A stretch of 64,000 nt of DNA from Psychroflexus curvus. Lineage in GTDB: Bacteria > Bacteroidota > Bacteroidia > Flavobacteriales > Flavobacteriaceae. The DNA lies in assembly GCF_020164585.1 (NCBI RefSeq), contig NZ_JAIQZF010000004.1:248001-312000 (forward strand), written 5' to 3'. The position numbers and the translations under genes are program-made. Below, piece after piece: positions 10,258 through 18,294 of this stretch. The notes below the pieces were generated by a model that saw nothing but the letters and a program-made list of their open reading frames with translations, ran no database searches and was not told the DNA's origin. The stretch's first letter is position 1. Each line of letters opens with the position of its first letter.

Positions 10258-11613
10258 ATGAAATCAATAAACCCATATAATCAGGAAGTTGTCTACGAAA
10301 TAGATGAATTGACAGAAGAGCAAATCAACCAGGCAATAGATAAGGCAGATGATCGCTTTTTATCCTGGCGTAAAACTTCATTTTCAGAGCGAAGCAAACT
10401 CATGTATGCAGCAGCAACAGAACTGAAAAAAAATAAAAAAGAATATGCTGAAGCCATGACGCTTGAAATGGGAAAGCCTATCTCACAGGCCATTGCCGAA
10501 ATTGAGAAATGTGCATGGGTTTGCGAGTACTATGCTGAAAACGCAGAAAAACACCTTTCTGATCGAAATATTGAGACTGACGCTGAACTGAGTTATGTAA
10601 GCTATGAGCCCATAGGTGTAGTTTTGGCGGTGATGCCCTGGAACTACCCTTACTGGCAGGTTTTTCGCTTTGCAGTTCCTGCATTAATGGCTGGGAATAT
10701 TGGTATTCTAAAACATGCCAGCAATGTCATGCACTGTGGTGAAAAAATTCAACAGATATTTGAAAGAGCAGGTTTTCCAGAGGGTTGCTTTCAGCATCTA
10801 CCAATAAACAGCGATAAAGTGGAAGGCGTCATCAAAAACAAAAAAGTAAAAGCAGTTACGTTAACCGGGAGCAAACCCGCCGGTAGCGCTGTAGCTTCCA
10901 CTGCAGGGTCAGAGATTAAAAAGACTGTGCTTGAACTGGGAGGCAGTAATGCCCTTGTTGTTTTTCCTGACTGTAACATGGAAAAAACCATTAAAACAAC
11001 AGTCCAGGCTCGATTTCAGAATACTGGCCAAAGTTGTATTGCTGGAAAAAGACTACTCATACACCAGTCAGTTGTAGAAGAATTTAAAGATAAATATGTG
11101 AGCGCAGTTCGCCGTTTAAAAAGTGGTGATCCTATGGATAAAAATACTTATATAGGTACGGTTGCACGAGAAGATCTTGCCAAGGATTTGGAAGATCAAT
11201 TGCAGAAATCTGTTGATGCAGGGGCCAAAATATTGACAGGAGGCAAACGTGACAAAGCTTACTTTGAGCCTACAGTAGTTGATGGCGTAACTACAGATAT
11301 GACTTTATTTCATGAAGAGACCTTTGGACCAGTCATTGGAATTACGACATTCGAGACAGAAGAGGAAGCTGTAAAGCTTGTCAATGCTTCAGATTTTGGT
11401 TTGGGAGTATCTGTTTTTACCGAAGATCTGGATCGTGCCAAAAAGCTCATTCCAAAATTTGATGACGGTGCGGTATTCATAAATGAGCTCGTAAAAAGTG
11501 ACCCACGCCTACCTTTTGGCGGTACAAAAATTTCAGGTTATGGTCGTGAACTTTCGGAAGATGGAATTCGAGAATTTGTTAATATTAAGACAGTTTATAT
11601 CCATAAATATTAA
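10258..11613 (+). CDS. NAD(P)-dependent succinate-semialdehyde/aldehyde dehydrogenase
   Basis: A 451-residue ALDH-superfamily enzyme that oxidises an aldehyde to a carboxylate. Key residues: PWNYPYWQ (cofactor and active-site Asn near 129-135), the Rossmann TLTGSKPAGSAVAS, catalytic Glu in LELGGSN, catalytic Cys in NTGQSCIAGKR (about 260), and HEETFGPVIG near 352. The compact length and the order of these motifs are closest to the Sad/YneI type of succinate-semialdehyde dehydrogenase, so GABA/succinate metabolism is the most likely role. The exact substrate cannot be read from the sequence. The gene is monocistronic, with TAACTTTA as a possible weak -7 box. Confidence 0.88.
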   Translation: MKSINPYNQEVVYEIDELTEEQINQAIDKADDRFLSWRKTSFSERSKLMYAAATELKKNKKEYAEAMTLEMGKPISQAIAEIEKCAWVCEYYAENAEKHLSDRNIETDAELSYVSYEPIGVVLAVMPWNYPYWQVFRFAVPALMAGNIGILKHASNVMHCGEKIQQIFERAGFPEGCFQHLPINSDKVEGVIKNKKVKAVTLTGSKPAGSAVASTAGSEIKKTVLELGGSNALVVFPDCNMEKTIKTTVQARFQNTGQSCIAGKRLLIHQSVVEEFKDKYVSAVRRLKSGDPMDKNTYIGTVAREDLAKDLEDQLQKSVDAGAKILTGGKRDKAYFEPTVVDGVTTDMTLFHEETFGPVIGITTFETEEEAVKLVNASDFGLGVSVFTEDLDRAKKLIPKFDDGAVFINELVKSDPRLPFGGTKISGYGRELSEDGIREFVNIKTVYIHKY

Positions 11614-11725
11614 TTAATAATCGATTCAACTGGCTTAAGATTTTAATGACATCTGATTCATCTTTGTTTTTGAATAGTCCTGCTACTTCAAAGTTGCTGT
11701 TTTGTCAAATCAAAACTATTTAATC

Positions 11726-13237
11726 CTACTGTAAATATTTCCCAGCAGTAATTGTTGGATAAACTTCTTCGTAGCACTTTATATCGGTTTCTATCTGTTT
11801 AAAAATAAAACTCCGGTTCAAATCCGAAAGTTTTTTACATCCTGAGGCTGCAAAAAGCTCTAAAAATTCTTTTACAGTTTCATTGTGATAATTTTTTACA
11901 CGCTTCCATTTATCTTCCACTACCAAACCACGCATTAAGCTTGGGTTGTTGGTAGTAATTCCTGTTGGACATTTATTAGTATCACATCGCAATGCTTGAA
12001 TGCACCCTAAAGCGAACATCATTCCTCTTGCAGAATTACATAAGTCTGCACCTAGACATAAGGCTCTGAAAATATCAAATGATCTAATTATTTTGGTAGC
12101 TGTTATTATTTTTATGTCTTTTTTTAAATCATATCCATTCAAAGTATCGACCACAAAAATCAGGGCTTTTTCCCATGGCATTCCCACATAATCTGAAAAA
12201 TCTATCGGAGCAGCACCTGTCCCCCCTTCAGAACCATCTACCGTTATAAAATCTGGTTTGATTCCCGTTTCAATCATTTTTTCACAAATGTCAATAAACT
12301 CTTGTTTGTCACCAATACTCAACTTAAAGCCGATGGGCTTACCCTGACTCAACTCTCTCAGTTCTTTCACCCATAGCAACAAATCTTCAGAATTTTTGAA
12401 AGCCTGATGTCCCATAGGCGAGTGTATATTGGTATGTGGCTTCACTCCTCTAATTTCTGCAATTTCTTTACTGTTTTTAGCGGCCGGCAAAACTCCTCCA
12501 TGCCCTGGTTTAGCTCCTTGACTTAATTTAATCTCTATCATCTTAACAGCAGTTTTAGCTGCATTTTCCTCAAATTTTTCAGGTAAAAAACTCCCTTCCA
12601 TTGTTCTACACCCAAAATAACCTGTCCCTAATTGATAGACTAAATCGCCACCCTTTAAATGGTACTCAGAAATCCCCCCCTCACCAGTATTTTGAAAAAA
12701 ATCCCCTTCCTTGGCTCCAAGATTTAATGCCATTGTTGCGTTTTTACTCAACGCTCCATAGCTCATTGCAGATATATTGAAGACACTAGCACTATAGGTT
12801 TGTTTACAATCAGGCCCTCCTATTAGTACTCGTGGGGGTTCTTTAAGAATTTCTGAAGGATAAATACTGTGTTTCATCCATTTATAATTCTCTTCTTCGA
12901 CATTCAATTCAGTTCCGAAGGGATGCGTTTTATTTTGAAGTTTTGCTCTTTCATAAATATAAGATCTATGATTTCTGTCAATAGGTTTTCCATCAGTACC
13001 GTTCTCTACAAAATATTGATTAATCTCAGGACCAATCATTTCGAGCAAATAGCGCATATGACCCAATACTGGGAAATTTCTCAATATGGTGTGATTTTTT
13101 TGAAATAAATCATAAATACCTAGACCAAAAATCATCGCTCCTAAAATGGAGAAACCATATACAGGCCAAATGACCGTGCATGTGATGATCGCAATTATTA
13201 CCAAGGCGATAAATGTGAATCTTATTGCTTCTCTCAT
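11726..13237 (-). CDS. Membrane-anchored FMN-binding glutamate synthase-domain protein
   Basis: A 503-residue protein with two N-terminal TM helices (about 6-42) followed by a GltB/GltS-like FMN barrel. Recognisable elements are SAMSYGALSKNATMALNLGA, NTGEGGIS, KLSQGAKPGHGGVLPAAK, TVDGSEGGTGAAP and the cysteine cluster region LGADLCNSARGMMFALGCIQALRCDTNKCPTGITT. In authentic glutamate synthase these cysteines ligate a 3Fe-4S cluster, and the spacing is kept here. No glutaminase or GltD domain is present, so it is not a complete glutamate synthase. Its electron partner and substrate are unknown. Single gene. Confidence 0.87.
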   Translation of the reverse strand: MREAIRFTFIALVIIAIITCTVIWPVYGFSILGAMIFGLGIYDLFQKNHTILRNFPVLGHMRYLLEMIGPEINQYFVENGTDGKPIDRNHRSYIYERAKLQNKTHPFGTELNVEEENYKWMKHSIYPSEILKEPPRVLIGGPDCKQTYSASVFNISAMSYGALSKNATMALNLGAKEGDFFQNTGEGGISEYHLKGGDLVYQLGTGYFGCRTMEGSFLPEKFEENAAKTAVKMIEIKLSQGAKPGHGGVLPAAKNSKEIAEIRGVKPHTNIHSPMGHQAFKNSEDLLLWVKELRELSQGKPIGFKLSIGDKQEFIDICEKMIETGIKPDFITVDGSEGGTGAAPIDFSDYVGMPWEKALIFVVDTLNGYDLKKDIKIITATKIIRSFDIFRALCLGADLCNSARGMMFALGCIQALRCDTNKCPTGITTNNPSLMRGLVVEDKWKRVKNYHNETVKEFLELFAASGCKKLSDLNRSFIFKQIETDIKCYEEVYPTITAGKYLQ

Positions 13238-13654
13238 TTATAGGTCTTTTAATTATTTATATCTCAAAACATTTGCAATCTCCATAAGATTAGCTATCTA
13301 CTACTAAACTTACATCAGTAATGCCGTGATCTTCGATTAATAATTATGCTCGAGAATCTCTACACGAACCATTAATAATGTATTCTTAGACTGACGTAAA
13401 TATAAATATTTAGAAGCCAATTAAAAGATTGAAAGTCTCAAGTTATCTATTCAAAAGATTAGCCAAATAAATTTAACCTGTGTCAATTCTTGTTTTACCC
13501 TATTTCAAATTTAGCAGTAGAGTTATATAGTTTCAAGAATATACCTAATGACCACAGCTAAGAATACTATGTAAACGAAGATTCTATAACAAAAAAAAGC
13601 AATAGAACCAAACAAATTAAATTGAAATAAGTAATATAACTTGTTTTGATCAAT
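13238..13654. other. Intergenic region with no gene seen
   Basis: This stretch of about 415 bp is AT-rich and has stops in all frames. I see no RNA fold, repeat or coding signal beyond scattered A/T tracts. It must contain the promoter of the glutamate-synthase-domain gene, but no exact TAnnTTTG box is visible on the minus strand near 13237. Confidence 0.5.
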
Positions 13655-13690
13655 AAAAAAGGAGTCCAAATTGGACTCCTTTTTTATTTT
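13655..13690 (-). terminator. Intrinsic terminator of the fasciclin/cupredoxin gene
   Basis: A perfect inverted repeat, AAAAAAGGAGTCCAA, A, TTGGACTCCTTTTTT, lies 19 nt beyond the stop at 13709. The A and T tracts make it usable in both directions, but only the minus-strand gene ends here. Confidence 0.85.
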
Positions 13691-13708
13691 TAAATGATAG
13701 AATTATAA

Positions 13709-15031
13709 TTAATTCACATTTATACTTCCGTTCATACTACCGGTGTGTATACCGCAAAAGTATGAATTAATTTCAGCTGCTAAGTCGGCTGTCAGCGTGA
13801 AGTAAAATTTTTGTCCGTCATCTACAAAATTGACATCAGGATCACTTTCAAAGGACCCATCACCATTCTGATTCAATAGTTTGTCATTGTTTGAATTTCT
13901 TAACTGGAAGGGATGCGAACCAGAATTTACAATAGTAAGTTCGTATCTTGTTCCTTCTGTGAGTGTCCACGCGCTATTGTTTGAATTTAAACTTGTTGGC
14001 TCTTCGTTACCTGTAATGCTACTTACATAATAAGCCTGTGCACCTTCATTATCTACGGTCATTTGTACAGTATTCGGTGCTGGTTCAGGTTCCAGGCCTA
14101 AATCTGGAAGAATGACGGTACTTACAACATGTACAATCCCGTTTCCTGCTTGTACATCAGTGACAACAATTTCTATTGATCTTCCATTTTGATCTGTAAT
14201 GGTTGTTCCGGCTAAATCAAAGGTTTCACCTAAAGTTTCAACTGTACCACTAGGTAAATTTGAAGATGTGATATTAGCATTCGAAATAACATGTGTATTT
14301 AAGGTAGAAGTTAAAACTTCACCGATTATATCTGCAAGAGAACCTAATTCTAACTCGTTTAACAAGGCTGTAAATGCATCATTCGTTGGGGCAAATACCG
14401 TAAATGGGGCTGGAGTCTCAAATGAACTCAAAGTTCCGACAAAATCTGGTTGATCGTCTCTTGTTAGTGCCTGTACTAAAATTTCAAAAGTGGAATCTGC
14501 AGTTGCAAACGTAGTCACATCTGGAATAGTAATCACTTCGTTTACAACATGTACAACTCCGTTGGCTGCTAAATTATCTGCTGCAGTAACTGTTGAAATT
14601 CCGTTTAAAGTAACATCAGCACCAACATTCACGTACATGCTTAAATTGTTTCCTTGACCGGAAATTTGCTCCGTTGCTAAAGTATTTAGATAAGTTGTTG
14701 TCAATGAAGATGAATCAGCGTACCCAGCAAGAACATGGTTTAGAAGTATGTTTCTTACTTCATCAGTAGAACGTGTAGAAGTATCTATATTTCCAAAAGC
14801 CTGGTCTGTTGGTGCAAAAATTGTATACGTACCATCGTTAAGCGTCTGACTTAGTCCAGTATCCTCCAATAATTGTTCTAAGACGTTATGATCTGGACTA
14901 TCTTGAATAATCTGTAAAGTGGTGACATCTTCAACGATAGGTTGTGCAGCATCATCGTCTTGGCAGGAACCGGCAAAGATTATAAACACCGACAATAAAA
15001 TAAATTTGGATAATACGTTTTTCGTTTTCAT
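13709..15031 (-). CDS. Lipoprotein with two fasciclin (FAS1) domains and a C-terminal cupredoxin domain
   Basis: A 440-residue secreted lipoprotein. The signal peptide ends in the lipobox IFAGSC (Cys about 23). FAS1 domain 1 spans about 38-170 (GTYTIFAPTDQAF, NHVLAG, GVVHVVNEVI). FAS1 domain 2 spans about 175-310 (PFTVFAPTNDAF, LNTHVI, GIVHVVSTVIL). The last 125 residues are a plastocyanin-like beta domain beginning VQMTVDNEG. A full type 1 copper ligand set is suggested: His in SGSHPFQLR plus Cys, His and Met in YFCGIHTGSM. A role in adhesion, or in copper binding and electron transfer at the envelope, is inference. The adjacent downstream-named gene at 15118 is a paralogue of the C-terminal domain alone. 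A palindromic operator-like site lies 38 bp upstream. Confidence 0.88.
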   Translation of the reverse strand: MKTKNVLSKFILLSVFIIFAGSCQDDDAAQPIVEDVTTLQIIQDSPDHNVLEQLLEDTGLSQTLNDGTYTIFAPTDQAFGNIDTSTRSTDEVRNILLNHVLAGYADSSSLTTTYLNTLATEQISGQGNNLSMYVNVGADVTLNGISTVTAADNLAANGVVHVVNEVITIPDVTTFATADSTFEILVQALTRDDQPDFVGTLSSFETPAPFTVFAPTNDAFTALLNELELGSLADIIGEVLTSTLNTHVISNANITSSNLPSGTVETLGETFDLAGTTITDQNGRSIEIVVTDVQAGNGIVHVVSTVILPDLGLEPEPAPNTVQMTVDNEGAQAYYVSSITGNEEPTSLNSNNSAWTLTEGTRYELTIVNSGSHPFQLRNSNNDKLLNQNGDGSFESDPDVNFVDDGQKFYFTLTADLAAEINSYFCGIHTGSMNGSINVN

Positions 15032-15068
15032 AGCATTTTTTTTTAAATCTAATAACTTAAATAATGTG

Positions 15069-15106
15069 TTTTTGTTTAATAAAGGTTAAATATGATTAAA
15101 CAAAAA
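15069..15106. promoter_or_regulatory. Operator-like inverted repeat upstream of the fasciclin/cupredoxin gene
   Basis: Arms TTTTTGTTTAAT (15069-15080) and ATTAAACAAAAA (15095-15106) pair perfectly over 12 bp around a 14-nt spacer. The site ends 38 bp before the ATG at 15031. Nearly the same site lies upstream of the paralogous gene (15706-15742), which points to one shared regulator. Confidence 0.6.
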
Positions 15107-15117
15107 ATACTTTTAAA

Positions 15118-15663
15118 TCAATTTATGTTTATATTTCCAGTCATGCTATTACTGTGAATACCACAAAAATAGGCACTTATCTCATCTGCTAATTTTGCTG
15201 TAAGGGTAAAGTAAAACTTTTCATCATCATCGACGAAGTTTACTGCTGATTCACTTTCAAAAGTTCCTTCGCTATTCTGGCTCAATAATATCTCACTACT
15301 TGAGCTTCTCACTTGAAATGGATGAGAACCTGAATTCACAATGGTAAGTTCGTATCTTGTCCCTTCAGTTAGTGTCCATGTGCTATTGTTTACATTTGTG
15401 CTAGTAGGTTGCTCATTTCCAGAAATACTTCTTACATAAAAAGCTTCAACGCCATCATTATCAACTGTCATTTGTACAACATTCTGGGAAGAGCCTCCAT
15501 CACCGTAACCTCCGTCACCTCCACTTCCATCATTGTAACCTGCACCACCATCGTTATAGGCAGGTTCATCAGAATTGTATCCATCATCGCTGCTACACGA
15601 ACTAACGCTTATTACAAATATTGATAATACTACTAATCCTGGTAAAAACGCTTTAAATTTCAT
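15118..15663 (-). CDS. Cupredoxin-domain lipoprotein
   Basis: A 181-residue lipoprotein: signal peptide with lipobox ISVSSC (Cys about 23), then a Gly/Asp/Tyr/Asn-rich linker (about 28-58: GGAGYNDGSGGDGGYGDGG), then a cupredoxin domain (about 60-181). The last domain is closely similar to the C-terminal domain of the fasciclin lipoprotein at 13709 (shared VQMTVDN, NSTWTLTEGTRYELTIVNS). The candidate copper ligands His (SGSHPFQVR), Cys, His and Met (YFCGIHSNSM) are conserved. It probably acts as an envelope-anchored copper or electron-transfer protein; this is inference from the fold and ligands. The stop is 86 bp before the start of its paralogue, in the same direction. Confidence 0.85.
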   Translation of the reverse strand: MKFKAFLPGLVVLSIFVISVSSCSSDDGYNSDEPAYNDGGAGYNDGSGGDGGYGDGGSSQNVVQMTVDNDGVEAFYVRSISGNEQPTSTNVNNSTWTLTEGTRYELTIVNSGSHPFQVRSSSSEILLSQNSEGTFESESAVNFVDDDEKFYFTLTAKLADEISAYFCGIHSNSMTGNININ

Positions 15664-15705
15664 AACTAATATTTTTTAAGTAAAAGTATATTTAATTAAG
15701 TCTTA

Positions 15706-15742
15706 TTTTGTTTAATATTAGTTAATATAAGATTAAACAAAA
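15706..15742. promoter_or_regulatory. Operator-like inverted repeat upstream of the cupredoxin gene
   Basis: Arms TTTTGTTTAAT (15706-15716) and ATTAAACAAAA (15732-15742) form a perfect 11-bp inverted repeat around a 15-nt spacer. The site is 43 bp upstream of the minus-strand ATG at 15663, in the divergent region shared with mnmA. The spacer also shares GTTAA with the twin site at 15069. Confidence 0.6.
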
Positions 15743-15794
15743 CAATCATGTTAATAGCTTATAAATTATACTCAAAACTCTTTGATTGTTTTTG

Positions 15795-15802
15795 TAATTT
15801 TG
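15795..15802 (+). promoter_or_regulatory. -7 box upstream of mnmA
   Basis: TAATTTTG (TAnnTTTG) followed by C lies 17 nt before the mnmA ATG at 15820. No -33 TTG at consensus spacing. Confidence 0.55.
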
Positions 15803-15819
15803 CAAATCAATAATCGATT

Positions 15820-17013
15820 ATGAAAAGAGTTGTCGTAGGACTTAGTGGAGGTGTAGATTCAAGCGTTGCTGCTTACTTATGTAAAGAGCAGGGTTACGAA
15901 GTGATAGGCTTGTTTATGAAAAACTGGCACGACGATTCTGTAACGATTAGCGATGAGTGTCCCTGGCTTGAAGATAGTAATGACGCTATGCTGGTTGCAG
16001 AGAAGTTAGGAATCCCCTTTCAGACTGTTGACTTGAGCAAACAATACAAAGAACGTATTGTAGATTACATGTTTGCAGAATATGAAAAGGGCAGAACTCC
16101 CAATCCAGATGTCCTTTGCAATAGAGAAATCAAATTTGATGTTTTTATGGACATTGCTACCTCTCTAGGAGCAGATTATGTAGCCACTGGGCACTATTGC
16201 AGAAAAGACAGTATAGAAAAGGATGGTAAAACGCTTTACAGACTCCTTGCCGGGAAAGATCAAAACAAAGACCAGTCTTATTTTTTATGCCAGGTATCTC
16301 AACAGCAATTAGCCAAAACGCTTTTCCCCGTAGGTGAGCTTCAAAAGTCTGAAGTAAGGCAAATCGCTAAAGAGCAAAATTTGATCACCGCAGATAAAAA
16401 AGATTCTCAGGGGCTTTGTTTTATAGGTAAAGTGAAGCTTCCCGATTTCCTTCAGCAAAAACTTCAGCCCAAACAGGGTCAGGTCATTGAAATTGATTCT
16501 TCTCATGAAGTGTTTTCGAGCCATGAGGAAACGGTAGCAGATTCAAAATTAATCACTCAGCTTAAAAAAGAGAGTAAAAAACTGGACTTTAAACCAGAGT
16601 TTGGAAAAGTACTTGGCACCCATGATGGCGCCCATTTCTTTACAAAAGGGCAACGTAAAGGTCTGGCTATCGGGGGAACCAAAGAGCCTTTATTTGTCAT
16701 AGATACCGATGTAGAAAATAATATTTTATACACTGGTCAAGGTAAAAATCATCCAGGTCTTCACAAAAAAGGACTCTGGGTAAATAATGACGAAGTACAC
16801 TGGGTTAGGCCAGATTTAACTTTAACTACTGGCGAAACTATGGACGTAAAGGCAAGAATACGCTACAGACAACCCCTGGAAAATGCCAGACTTTACCAAA
16901 TGGAAAGTGAGCTTTATGTCATTTTTGAAAACGAACAAACCGCCATTTCCGAAGGTCAATTTGTCGCCTGGTATCAGGATGACGAACTTTTAGGATCTGG
17001 AGTAATCGCTTAA
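15820..17013 (+). CDS. mnmA: tRNA-specific 2-thiouridylase
   Basis: A 397-residue enzyme that thiolates U34 of tRNA-Lys, tRNA-Glu and tRNA-Gln using ATP and a persulfide donor. The PP-loop [16 protein letters not shown] is at residues 4-19. The catalytic cysteines are in [12 protein letters not shown] (about 107) and GLCFIGKV (about 205). The C-terminal half holds the tRNA-binding and beta-barrel domains ([20 protein letters not shown]). The length is slightly above that of E. coli MnmA (about 368) and normal for Bacteroidetes. It is divergent from the cupredoxin gene. Confidence 0.97.
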   Translation: MKRVVVGLSGGVDSSVAAYLCKEQGYEVIGLFMKNWHDDSVTISDECPWLEDSNDAMLVAEKLGIPFQTVDLSKQYKERIVDYMFAEYEKGRTPNPDVLCNREIKFDVFMDIATSLGADYVATGHYCRKDSIEKDGKTLYRLLAGKDQNKDQSYFLCQVSQQQLAKTLFPVGELQKSEVRQIAKEQNLITADKKDSQGLCFIGKVKLPDFLQQKLQPKQGQVIEIDSSHEVFSSHEETVADSKLITQLKKESKKLDFKPEFGKVLGTHDGAHFFTKGQRKGLAIGGTKEPLFVIDTDVENNILYTGQGKNHPGLHKKGLWVNNDEVHWVRPDLTLTTGETMDVKARIRYRQPLENARLYQMESELYVIFENEQTAISEGQFVAWYQDDELLGSGVIA

Positions 17014-17328
17014 TTTAAATTCATTAAAAGTCTTGAATCCTAAAATTGAAATAAGAGTGTCCGGTCAAACCCTTAAAAATTTAATTCCGTTCAAGAAAAT
17101 ATTACGTTTGTTAAAGATTTAAGCATTGAGCTTGCCTGTACTGAGCGGTAATCATAGTATCAAAATGCAGATGGTTCTCGACTCCGTTCGAACTTAAACA
17201 AAAACGCCATTTAGTGAGCAGTCGGGACGCTTTATTTTTTAAATAAACTGTTGATTTTAGCTTATCTTATACTGAGACTAAGAACTTAGGACTTCGAATA
17301 TTAACTTTAAAGGTTTAAATATAAACTC
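17014..17328. other. Intergenic region with degenerate palindromic sequence
   Basis: No coding frame. Around 17120-17230 the base composition becomes less AT-rich, and there are short interrupted palindromes, for example GTTC at 17174 and GAAC at 17189 around TCGACTCCGTTC. These resemble decayed copies of the small dispersed palindromic repeats common in Flavobacteriaceae chromosomes. No second copy was identified in this window, so the assignment is tentative. Confidence 0.35.
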
Positions 17329-18279
17329 ATGACTCAAAATAGAATTAAAGAATTGTTCGGGATACAATATCCCATTATCCAGGCAGGAATGATCTGGGCA
17401 AGTGGATGGAAATTAGCTAGCGAAGTCAGTGAAGCCGGCGGACTTGGCATTATTGGTGCTGGATCAATGTATCCAGAGGTTTTGAGAGAGCATATCGAAA
17501 AGTGTAAAAAAGCGACCTCAAAACCATTTGCAGTCAATGTCCCCATGCTTTATCCAGATTTGGACAAAATCATGAAGATTATTATCGAAGAGAAAGTGCC
17601 TGTCGTCTTTACCTCAGCAGGAAATCCAAAGACCTGGACTCCACATTTAAAATCTCATAACATTAAAGTTGTACACGTGGTGAGCAGTGTGAAATTCGCT
17701 TTAAAATCTCAAGACGCTGGCGTCGATGCGGTTGTAGCCGAAGGTTTTGAAGCTGGCGGTCATAATGGACGTGAAGAAACCACAACGTTTACCCTCATCC
17801 CCATGGTAAAAAAAGAACTTGAAATTCCACTCATTGCCGCTGGCGGTATCGCTTCTGGCGCCGGAATTCTTGCGGCTATGATTCTTGGAGCCGATGCCGT
17901 GCAGATAGGAACGCGCTTTGTGGCGAGCGAAGAGGCTTCTTCGCATATCAATTTCAAAAATGAAGTGGTTAGAGCTAGGGAAGGTGACACAAAACTCACC
18001 TTAAAAGAACTTGCGCCTGTGAGATTGCTCAAGAACAAGTTTTATCAAGACATACAAAACCTCTACGCCACTTCTCCTAGCAAAGAAGAACTTCAGGATT
18101 TGCTGGGAAGAGCACGTGCCAAAAAAGGCATGTTTGAGGGCGATCTTGAAGAAGGTGAACTCGAGATTGGACAAATATCTGGACTCGTCAAGGATATTTT
18201 ACCCGCCAAAAAAATTATGGAAAATCTTATTTCTGAATTTGAAGCTGCAAAAATTGAAGCGAGTGCTATTCAGTTTTAA
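17329..18279 (+). CDS. NAD(P)H-dependent flavin oxidoreductase / nitronate monooxygenase
   Basis: A 316-residue FMN TIM-barrel protein of the nitronate monooxygenase (2-nitropropane dioxygenase) family. Motifs: IQYPIIQAGMIWASG at the N-terminus, GGLGIIGAGSM, the catalytic-region AEGFEAGGHNGREETTT (the His is the usual general base), IAAGGIASGAGILAAMILGADAVQIGTRF for FMN phosphate binding, and a C-terminal VRLLKN. The family detoxifies alkyl nitronates or acts as an enoyl reductase (FabK-like); which activity applies is not decidable here. It converges with the LysM gene, with 15 bp between them. Confidence 0.88.
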   Translation: MTQNRIKELFGIQYPIIQAGMIWASGWKLASEVSEAGGLGIIGAGSMYPEVLREHIEKCKKATSKPFAVNVPMLYPDLDKIMKIIIEEKVPVVFTSAGNPKTWTPHLKSHNIKVVHVVSSVKFALKSQDAGVDAVVAEGFEAGGHNGREETTTFTLIPMVKKELEIPLIAAGGIASGAGILAAMILGADAVQIGTRFVASEEASSHINFKNEVVRAREGDTKLTLKELAPVRLLKNKFYQDIQNLYATSPSKEELQDLLGRARAKKGMFEGDLEEGELEIGQISGLVKDILPAKKIMENLISEFEAAKIEASAIQF

Positions 18280-18294
18280 ACATCACAGTTCGTT

